In this document: positions 1 to 4,498 of the stretch, piece after piece
How positions within the stretch are numbered: position 1 is the first letter of the stretch
Layout of the letters: each line of letters begins with the position of its first letter
Assembly: GCA_963640745.1 (NCBI GenBank)
Contig: CAVIBB010000115.1
Span: 1-6,601 of the forward strand
DNA length: 6,601 nt
DNA from: Paratractidigestivibacter sp963640745
Lineage (GTDB): Bacteria > Actinomycetota > Coriobacteriia > Coriobacteriales > Atopobiaceae
Direction: 5' to 3'
Program-made: the position numbers and the translations under genes
The notes under the pieces: generated by a model
What the model saw: the letters and a program-made list of their open reading frames with translations, nothing else
Database searches by the model: none
What the model was told of the DNA's origin: nothing

Positions 1-100
1 GGCCCTCGATGCTGGGGAGCTGCTCGCTCGGCTTGTACTGGCCTTCCTTGATCGCGCAGATCAGGTCGTCGGCCACGACCTCGTACTTCATCTTTGCCAC
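1..100 (-). CDS. GntR-family transcriptional regulator, N-terminal fragment (runs off left edge)
   Basis: Reading leftward from a GTG at 100-98 gives 33 codons that begin MAKMKYEVVADDLICAIKEG and continue through QYKPSEQLPSIEG. This is the start of a GntR-type winged helix-turn-helix domain: the 'ADDL..AI..G.Y.P.EQLPS' pattern matches the first helix and turn of the family, where LPSxxxL is a hallmark. The GTG is preferred over the in-frame ATG at 91 because AGGAG (112-108) lies 7 nt upstream of the GTG but 16 nt from the ATG. The ligand-binding domain is outside the window, so the subfamily (HutC-like or other) cannot be seen. Its divergent position next to a beta-glucoside PTS operon suggests that it represses that operon and responds to a phosphorylated sugar; this is inference. 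Confidence 0.85.
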   Translation of the reverse strand, partial: MAKMKYEVVADDLICAIKEGQYKPSEQLPSIEG

Positions 101-120
101 AGCGCAGCTCCTCTCGCCTA

Positions 121-148
121 AGACGCATGTCGGCATACTCATGCGTCT
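121..148. promoter_or_regulatory. 28-bp inverted repeat in the gntR leader
   Basis: AGACGCAT (121-128) and ATGCGTCT (141-148) form a perfect 8-bp dyad separated by 12 bp. It lies 8 bp upstream of the gntR ribosome binding site. It could be an autoregulatory operator or an mRNA hairpin near the start site. There is no T-tract, so it is not an obvious terminator for either strand. Confidence 0.5.
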
Positions 149-198
149 GACCCCGGAGTATAGCCCTCGAGCAGGGCCGATTACCGTTCATCGGCAGA

Positions 199-227
199 AT
201 CATACCACTCGGCGGCGAGAAGAAAAT
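199..227 (-). promoter_or_regulatory. Candidate promoter of the leftward gntR gene
   Basis: On the minus strand, positions 207-199 read TGGTATGAT, an extended -10 (TGn plus TATGAT, 5 of 6 to consensus). At a 17-nt spacing the -35 would be ATTTTC (227-222), which is weak, as is common for extended -10 promoters. Transcription would start near 192 and give a leader of roughly 90 nt that carries the dyad at 121-148. A second, weaker -10 (TATACT, 162-157) also exists. The assignment rests on motif matching only. Confidence 0.4.
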
Positions 228-232
228 AGGTC

Positions 233-260
233 TTGAAGAAAACGTGTGCATGCCTACGAT
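233..260 (+). promoter_or_regulatory. Candidate promoter of the beta-glucoside operon
   Basis: TTGAAG (233-238) as -35 and TACGAT (255-260) as -10 are separated by 16 bp. The AT-rich run ATATAAA follows at once (259-265), so the exact -10 is uncertain. The -35 abuts that of the divergent gntR promoter (222-227), giving a back-to-back arrangement. An alternative pair is TTGGCC (280-285) with TCTAAT (305-310) at a long 19-bp spacing, which would leave a leader of under 20 nt. Both are motif calls only. Confidence 0.4.
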
Positions 261-265
261 ATAAA

Positions 266-314
266 CCAGACATGTCAGGTTGGCCAACCAGAAATGCCAG
301 AACGTCTAATTAGA
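266..314. promoter_or_regulatory. Cluster of three palindromes, candidate repressor operators
   Basis: Three perfect palindromes lie between the promoter candidate and the first start codon: GACATGTC (269-276), inside a near-palindromic 14-mer at 266-279; GGTTGGCCAACC (278-289); and TCTAATTAGA (305-314). The last is AT-rich in GC-rich surroundings and resembles the two-fold sites bound by GntR/HutC-type repressors (GT..TA/TA..AC half-sites). Binding here would block initiation or early elongation of the operon. The regulator-to-site assignment is inference. Confidence 0.45.
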
Positions 315-334
315 AAACAAGGAAAGGAGGAGCG

Positions 335-1753
335 ATGGAGCAGCTCACGCTTCCGAAGGACTTCTTCTTTGGCGCGGCGATGTCGGGCCCCCAGACAGAA
401 GGGGAGTGGCAAAGCGGCGGCAAGCTCGAGAACATGTGGGATCTTTGGAGCAACCTCGACCTCGACGCGTTTTACAACCGCGTGGGGTCCTACGGCGGCA
501 ACGACTTCACCCGTCGACACAACGAGGACTTCCAGATCTTCAAGGACCTGGGGCTCACGAGTTTCCGCACCTCGATTCAGTGGAGCCGCCTTCTCGACGC
601 CGACGGCAACGTCAATCCGGAGGGCGAGAAGTACTACCACGAGCTCTTTGCCGACGCGGCGGCCGCGGGCCTCGAGTGTTTCGTGAACCTGTACCACTTC
701 GACATGCCCGCCTATCTCTTCCGACGCGGCGGATGGGAGAATCGCGAGGTCGTCGAGGCCTACGCCAACTACGCCGAGAAGGCCTTCGCCTGCTTCGGGC
801 AGGAGATTCGCTGCTGGTTCACCTTCAATGAGCCCATCGTCGAGCCCGACCAGCGCTACGAGCACGGCGTCTGGTTCCCGAAGCTGCGCAACTTCAACCG
901 CGCGAAGGCGGTGCAGTACAACATCTCGATCGCGCACAGCCTGGCCGTGGCGGCCTATCGCCGCGCGAAGGCGGCCGGCCTCATGCGCGAGGATTCTCGC
1001 ATCGGCCTCATCAACTGCTTTACCCCGCCCTATACCCGCGAGAACCCGAGCGAGGCGGACCTCGAGGCCGTGCGCATGACCGACGGCATCAACAACCGCT
1101 GGTGGCTCGACCTCGTGACCAAGGGAGAGCTGCCCGCCGACGTCCTCGATTCGCTCGCGGCGCGCGGCGTGGAGCTGCCGATCCGCCCCGGCGACCGCGA
1201 GATTCTCGCCCAGGGCAAGGTCGACTGGCTCGGGTGCAACTATTACCACCCCGAGCGCGTCCAGGCGCCGAGCCGCGAGGTCGACGAGTCGGGCTGCCCC
1301 GTCTTTGCAGAGCCCTACGTCTGGCCCGAGGCAAAGATGAACGAGAGCCGCGGCTGGGAGATCTACCCCAAGGGCATCTACGACTTCGGCATGAAGCTCA
1401 AGCGCGAGTATCCGAACCTGGAGTTTTTTGTCTCTGAGAACGGCATGGGTGTCGAGCACGAGTGGGATTTCCGCGACGCCGAGACAGGCACCATCCAGGA
1501 CGACTACCGCATCGAGTTCGTGGCCGAGCACCTCGCCTGGATCGCGCGCGCCATCGCCGACGGCGCGAACCTCGTGGGCTACCACTACTGGGCCGTCGTG
1601 GACAACTGGTCTTGGTCCAACGCCTTCAAGAACCGTTACGGCTTCGTGGAGGTCGACCTCGAGGACGGCTACAAGCGCCGCCTCAAGAAGTCCGCTAATT
1701 GGTTGAGGGAAGTTGCGAAAACGCATACCCTCACCGTGGAAGAAGGGAAGTAA
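335..1753 (+). CDS. GH1 6-phospho-beta-glucosidase
   Basis: This 472-residue cytoplasmic enzyme would hydrolyse the phosphorylated beta-glucoside (for example cellobiose 6-phosphate) delivered by the PTS encoded just downstream. Its length is normal for glycoside hydrolase family 1. Visible motifs along the (beta/alpha)8 barrel are GPQTEG (18-23), HFDMP (121-125), the acid/base motif TFNEP with E166, NYY (302-304), SRGWEIYPKG (338-347) and the nucleophile motif VSENGMG with E368. Near the C-terminus, SWSNAFKNRYG (426-436) is the loop that binds the substrate 6-phosphate in phospho-glycosidases: Ser426 and Tyr435 align with the known ligands, while the usual lysine position holds Asn433 with Lys432 beside it. 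Plain beta-glucosidases have a Glu-Trp there, so the phospho-enzyme call is favoured. The ATG at 335 follows AAAGGAGG (323-330) at a short spacing. A 4-bp gap to EIIC indicates co-transcription. Whether the aglycone preference is cellobiose, salicin or gentiobiose cannot be read from sequence. Confidence 0.93.
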   Translation: MEQLTLPKDFFFGAAMSGPQTEGEWQSGGKLENMWDLWSNLDLDAFYNRVGSYGGNDFTRRHNEDFQIFKDLGLTSFRTSIQWSRLLDADGNVNPEGEKYYHELFADAAAAGLECFVNLYHFDMPAYLFRRGGWENREVVEAYANYAEKAFACFGQEIRCWFTFNEPIVEPDQRYEHGVWFPKLRNFNRAKAVQYNISIAHSLAVAAYRRAKAAGLMREDSRIGLINCFTPPYTRENPSEADLEAVRMTDGINNRWWLDLVTKGELPADVLDSLAARGVELPIRPGDREILAQGKVDWLGCNYYHPERVQAPSREVDESGCPVFAEPYVWPEAKMNESRGWEIYPKGIYDFGMKLKREYPNLEFFVSENGMGVEHEWDFRDAETGTIQDDYRIEFVAEHLAWIARAIADGANLVGYHYWAVVDNWSWSNAFKNRYGFVEVDLEDGYKRRLKKSANWLREVAKTHTLTVEEGK

Positions 1754-1757
1754 GGAA

Positions 1758-3182
1758 ATGGCAGAAGGAAAGGGACAGGCGTTTCTCGATAAGTTCGCCG
1801 AGGTCTCGGCGAAGGTGGGCAACCAGGTCCACCTGAGGACCCTGCGCGACGCGTTCGCCACGATCACGCCGCTCTATATCCTGGCCGGCATCGCCGTCCT
1901 CATCAACAATGTGGTGTTCCCGCTCATCTTCGCGGACGGCTCGGCCGAGCTCGCCGCGGTCCAGGGCTGGGGCTCCGCGGTCACGCTGGGCACGCTGTCT
2001 GCCTGCGCGCTTATCCTCGCGGGCCTCATCGGCTACTGCCTGGCCGTGAACAAGCGCTTCGAGAACGCGGTCGCCTGCGTGGTCGTGGGCATCTCCTCGT
2101 TCATCATCATGATGCCGCAGGCCGTGACGGCCACCCTGGGCAACTTCCTCGTGGCCTCCAACGCCGACGACAAGCTTGCCGACAGCATGAGCTACGCGGT
2201 GTCTGAGCTGGGCGTCAAGCTCTCGGACGGTTACGCCCTCACCGGCGTCGAGGCCTCCGGCGTGCTCTCCACCACCAACACCGGCACGAACGGCCTCTTC
2301 GGAGCCATCATCGTCGCCCTTCTCGCCGTCACGCTCTTCATCAAGGTCTCCGGCGTCGACAAGCTCAAGGTGAACCTCGGCGAGGGCGTTCCTCCCGCGG
2401 TCGCCGAGTCCTTCAACGTCATGATCCCGATGCTCCTCACGCTCTCGGCCTGTGGCTTCGTCTCCGCCGTGCTCGCCGCCGCCGGCACCGATCTCATGAC
2501 GATCATCTCCACCTGCATCTCCAGCCCGCTTAAGGGCATCATGAACGCCGGCCCGTGGGCGGTCGTGCTCATCTACACCCTGGCGAACCTGCTCTTCTGC
2601 CTCGGCATCCACCAGTCCACGATCTCCGGCGTCCTCGCCGAGCCGATCCTCACCATGCTCATCGTCGACAACATGGCCACCTTCGCCGCCGGCCAGCCCA
2701 TCCCCGCCGACCACTACATGAACATGCAGATCGTCAACAGCTTCGCCCTTATCGGCGGCTCCGGCTGCACCCTGGCGCTGCTGCTCGACACGTTCCTCTT
2801 CTCCAAGAGCAAGACCTCCAAGACCGTCGCCAAGATGGCCATCCTGCCCGGCATCTTCAACATCAACGAGCCCGTCATCTACGGTTACCCCATCGTCTTC
2901 AACCTTCCGCTGATGGTCCCGTTCGTGCTCGTTCCCGACCTGCTCATCGCCGCGACCTACGGCCTCACCTGCGCGGGCATCATCAGCCCCTGCGTCGTCC
3001 AGGTCCCCTGGACCACTCCGGCCGTCATCTCCGCCTTCCTGACCACCGGCGGTGACTTCCGCGCGGCCATCTGGCAGGTCATCGAGATCGCGCTGGCCAT
3101 GGCCATCTACCTGCCCTTCATGAAGGTCTCCGAGCGCGTCGCCGCCAAGCAGGCCGAGCTCGAGGGCGTCGTCGAGGAGTAG
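1758..3182 (+). CDS. PTS lactose/cellobiose-family EIIC, beta-glucoside permease
   Basis: A 474-residue polytopic membrane protein with about ten hydrophobic segments (roughly 33-55, 73-97, 104-126, 181-197, 221-242, 264-283, 327-348, 375-392, 394-414, 436-454). It translocates the sugar and presents it to EIIB for phosphorylation. The family signature GIFNINEPVIYGYPIVFN (365-382) contains Glu371, and GIHQ (283-286) contains His285; these correspond to the substrate-site Glu and His described for the ChbC-type diacetylchitobiose transporter (alignment from memory). The protein is EIIC only, with no fused IIA or IIB. The ATG at 1758 is chosen because GAAGGG (1742-1747) lies about 10 nt upstream and the resulting N-terminus (MAEGKGQAFLDKFAEVSAKV) fits the family; the upstream in-frame ATG at 1713 would overlap the glucosidase gene. 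Substrate is inferred from the adjacent 6-phospho-beta-glucosidase; chitobiose or another beta-glucoside is possible. Confidence 0.92.
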   Translation: MAEGKGQAFLDKFAEVSAKVGNQVHLRTLRDAFATITPLYILAGIAVLINNVVFPLIFADGSAELAAVQGWGSAVTLGTLSACALILAGLIGYCLAVNKRFENAVACVVVGISSFIIMMPQAVTATLGNFLVASNADDKLADSMSYAVSELGVKLSDGYALTGVEASGVLSTTNTGTNGLFGAIIVALLAVTLFIKVSGVDKLKVNLGEGVPPAVAESFNVMIPMLLTLSACGFVSAVLAAAGTDLMTIISTCISSPLKGIMNAGPWAVVLIYTLANLLFCLGIHQSTISGVLAEPILTMLIVDNMATFAAGQPIPADHYMNMQIVNSFALIGGSGCTLALLLDTFLFSKSKTSKTVAKMAILPGIFNINEPVIYGYPIVFNLPLMVPFVLVPDLLIAATYGLTCAGIISPCVVQVPWTTPAVISAFLTTGGDFRAAIWQVIEIALAMAIYLPFMKVSERVAAKQAELEGVVEE

Positions 3183-3217
3183 CCTCGGCCGCTCGGTGCC
3201 ACCGCGCTTCCTTACCC

Positions 3218-3251
3218 GGCGGGCCTGGGTTTGCCAGAGCTCCGGCCCGCC
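3218..3251 (+). other. GC-rich stem-loop between EIIC and EIIB genes
   Basis: GGCGGGCC (3218-3225) pairs perfectly with GGCCCGCC (3244-3251) across an 18-nt loop. The loop can itself form a small CTGG/CCAG hairpin (3225-3228 with 3234-3237). It sits in the only sizeable gap (120 bp) in the operon. No T-run follows, so it is unlikely to be an efficient intrinsic terminator. A role in mRNA processing, 3'-end stability or partial attenuation between the EIIC and EIIB/EIIA cistrons is possible but inferred. Confidence 0.5.
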
Positions 3252-3302
3252 ACATCCGCTAGCCTTTCTGTACAAGGCATGTCCCGTAGAAAGGGGCTCA
3301 AA

Positions 3303-3605
3303 ATGAAGAACATCCTGCTCGCATGCAACGCCGGTATGTCCACCAGCCTGCTCGTTCAAAAGATGCAGGCCGAGGCCAAGGCCCAGGGCCTCGATGTGAC
3401 CATCCAGGCCAATCCGCTCAACAAGGCGCTCGAGAAGGTCGACACGGCCGACGTGCTGCTGCTCGGCCCGCAGATCGCCTACGCAAAGAAGGACGCCGAG
3501 GCCGCGGCCGGCGACAAGCCCGTTGCCGTCATCGCCATGGTCGACTACGGCCGCATGAACGCCAAGAAGATCCTGGCCGACGCGCTCGCGCTCATTGGGG
3601 AGTAG
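3303..3605 (+). CDS. PTS lactose/cellobiose-family EIIB
   Basis: A 100-residue soluble phosphocarrier that takes phosphate from EIIA and passes it to the sugar bound in EIIC. The N-terminal strand and P-loop read MKNILLACNAGMSTSLLV, with Cys8 as the phosphorylated cysteine followed by the AGMSTS anion-binding loop. VLLLGPQIAYAKK (56-68) and the MVDYGRMN segment near the C-terminus are also typical of cellobiose/lactose IIB proteins. Length matches stand-alone family members (about 100 residues). AAGGGG (3291-3296) lies 6 nt before the chosen ATG. The longer upstream reading from 3231 uses a poor start and runs through the stem-loop, so it is rejected. The gap to EIIA is 2 bp, and the ribosome binding site of EIIA lies inside the end of this gene, indicating translational coupling. 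Confidence 0.94.
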   Translation: MKNILLACNAGMSTSLLVQKMQAEAKAQGLDVTIQANPLNKALEKVDTADVLLLGPQIAYAKKDAEAAAGDKPVAVIAMVDYGRMNAKKILADALALIGE

Positions 3606-3607
3606 CC

Positions 3608-3955
3608 ATGGCAGAGGAGAACACTGCTGAGCAGCCCCTCGACATGGAGGAGATCTGCTTCCAGATCATCGCCAACGTCGGTATGGCCAAGTCGCTCTAC
3701 ATTGAGGCCGTCGGGCGCGCCAAGGAAGGCGATTTCGAAGGCGCGCGCGACATGATCAAGCAGGGGTCGGACGCCTTCGTCGAGGGCCATAACGTTCACC
3801 TGCAGCTGCTTGCCAACGACGCGGGCGGCAAGTCTGTCGAGTTCTCCATGCTGCTCATGCACGCGGAGGACCAGCTCATGGGCGCCGAGACCTTCCGCAT
3901 CGTCGCGGAGGACTTTATCGACGTCTACGAGAGGCTCAAGAAGTACGAGGGCTAA
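3608..3955 (+). CDS. PTS lactose/cellobiose-family EIIA
   Basis: A 115-residue soluble, helical phosphocarrier (trimeric in characterised members) that accepts phosphate from HPr and passes it to EIIB Cys8. Residues 14-34 (EEICFQIIANVGMAKSLYIEA) are the typical first helix. LLMHAEDQLM (82-91) contains the active histidine, His85, and Asp88 matches the trimer-centre metal-binding aspartate of LacA-type proteins. A polar N-terminal extension of about 12 residues precedes the conserved domain. GGGGAG (3597-3602) lies 5 nt before the ATG and overlaps the EIIB stop codon, so synthesis is probably coupled. It is the last gene of the operon; a strong stem-loop follows 32 bp after its stop. HPr and enzyme I are not in the window. 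Confidence 0.94.
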   Translation: MAEENTAEQPLDMEEICFQIIANVGMAKSLYIEAVGRAKEGDFEGARDMIKQGSDAFVEGHNVHLQLLANDAGGKSVEFSMLLMHAEDQLMGAETFRIVAEDFIDVYERLKKYEG

Positions 3956-3979
3956 GCTGACGCATCGCTTGCCTTGTGC

Positions 3980-4028
3980 ACAGAGGCCCCGCCGTGCGAT
4001 TCCCCCTCGTGCGGCGGGGTTTCTCTGT
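3980..4028 (+). terminator. Intrinsic-type terminator of the PTS operon
   Basis: CCCCGCCG (3987-3994) pairs with CGGCGGGG (4012-4019). The stem continues inward through TGCGA/TCGTG with two G-U pairs, leaving a 7-nt loop (4000-4006). TTT then CTCT follows, a short U-tract. An outer ACAGAG/CTCTGT pair (3980-3985 with 4023-4028) flanks the structure and would extend it past the T-run. It is placed 32 bp after the EIIA stop, as expected for the operon end. Confidence 0.82.
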
Positions 4029-4075
4029 ACGTGGGGGCGTCGCGCCCGTTCCGAGGGCGCGCGCTCGCATCCCGA

Positions 4076-4184
4076 GCCCTGGAAGCGCGCCGCCCAGTAA
4101 CGGCAAGAAGCCCCGCGCCCTGCAAACGCGCCGCCCAGTAACGGCAAGAAGCCTCGCGCCCTGGAAGCGAGCCGCCCAGTAACG
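4076..4184 (+). repeat. 41-bp direct repeat, three forward copies
   Basis: Units start at 4076, 4117 and 4158, exactly 41 bp apart. Copies 1 and 2 match at 38 of 41 positions. Copy 3 matches copy 1 at 26 of 27 positions up to 4184, where it turns into the inverted half. The core is GCCCTGGAAGCG-CGCCGCCCAGTAACG, followed by GCAAGAAGCC in copies 1 and 2. No gene is visible across 3956-4498. Because 41 is not a multiple of three, each copy is read in a different frame, so the array is best taken as non-coding. A fragment resembling an inverted unit (TTCCGAGGGCGCG, 4049-4061) lies just upstream. Confidence 0.9.
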
Positions 4185-4215
4185 AAACATTACTGGGCGG
4201 CGCGATTCCAGGGCG
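4157..4215. repeat. Central inverted repeat with 26-bp arms
   Basis: Arms 4157-4182 and 4190-4215 are complementary at 24 of 26 positions around a 7-nt loop (CGAAACA). The inner 12 bp (GCCGCCCAGTAA / TTACTGGGCGGC) are perfect. As RNA or single-stranded DNA this would be a very stable hairpin. No T-run follows either arm, so a simple terminator role is not supported, although it could act as a second transcription barrier between the PTS operon and the carboxypeptidase gene. Confidence 0.9.
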
Positions 4216-4337
4216 GGCGCGTGCTTCTCATTACTGGGTAACGCGCATGCGGGGCTCGTCGAGTGGCCGGGTTACTGCGCGACGTGTTCTGAGGGCGCGT
4301 ACGTCGCTTCCGTTGCTGGTCGGCGTGGCCCCGGGGG
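4190..4337 (-). repeat. Inverted copies of the 41-bp repeat, on the same register
   Basis: The reverse complement of the unit starts (as TTACTGGGCGGC...) at 4190. Diverged copies begin at 4231 (TTACTGGGTAACGCGC), 4272 (TTACTGCGCGACG) and 4313 (TTGCTGGTCGGCG), each exactly 41 bp on. Over the 25-bp core the later three match the unit at about 19, 19 and 18 positions. Similarity therefore falls with distance from the centre while the spacing is kept. A further CTTCTTCCCG (4340-4349) may be the last trace. Confidence 0.75.
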
Positions 4338-4498
4338 CCCTTCTTCCCGCAAAACGTGCCGCCAGATTGGTCCGGTGGGCGCGCCGGTGCTTAAGAACTT
4401 TGCGGCCTTGGTTAAGGCTGCGCTGCGGCCGCGCCCGGGCATGGGCGCATGGTCTAGACTCGAATGCGTTTTGTGCCGCAAGAGGGGAGAGTCGTTTT
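4338..4498 (+). promoter_or_regulatory. Upstream region of the carboxypeptidase gene, with a GTCTAGAC palindrome
   Basis: No gene is seen here. TAGACT (4455-4460) is a possible -10, but no convincing -35 lies 16-18 bp upstream (that stretch is G/C only), so the promoter call is weak. The same spot holds the palindrome GTCTAGAC (4452-4459) inside TGGTCTAGAC, and 5-bp arms CGCAT/ATGCG (4446-4450, 4464-4468) flank it. This matches the core of sites bound by GntR/HutC-type regulators such as DasR. The ribosome binding site for the next gene is AGGGGAG (4483-4489). Confidence 0.3.

Noticed and set aside
9..236. Rightward 75-codon open frame across the divergent region
   Set aside because: It runs antisense to the gntR start and through the promoter region, and has no recognisable product.
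237..250. cre-like site (AGAAAACGTGTGCA) for CcpA-type catabolite control upstream of the beta-glucoside operon
   Set aside because: It fits the Bacillus consensus at 12 of 14 positions, but the two mismatches include the leading T, the consensus is loose, and CcpA-HPr-kinase control is not established for this kind of GC-rich actinobacterium.
1713..1757. Upstream ATG extending EIIC by 15 residues
   Set aside because: It would overlap the glucosidase gene by 41 bp and has no ribosome binding site. The ATG at 1758 fits spacing and family N-termini.
275..1867. Long leftward open frame opposite the glucosidase gene (and similar ones opposite EIIC and the carboxypeptidase)
   Set aside because: This is a typical antisense shadow in high-GC DNA. 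It is rich in Arg, Gly, Val and Asp, with no domain recognised, while the opposite strand encodes clear enzyme motifs.
3936..4190. Leftward open frame across the repeat array (contains RYWAARFQG and LPLLGGALPG), and a similar rightward one at 3976-4182
   Set aside because: These arise from the 41-bp repeat read in successive frames. They overlap the terminator and the EIIA end, and show no protein-like conservation pattern.
4157..4215. Integron attC site or insertion-sequence terminal repeats
   Set aside because: There is no attC core site and no integrase. The arms meet around a 7-nt loop instead of bounding a transposase gene, and no target-site duplication is visible.
4076..4337. CRISPR array
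   Set aside because: The whole 41-bp unit is repeated with no variable spacers between conserved repeats, the orientation inverts in the middle, and no cas gene is present.
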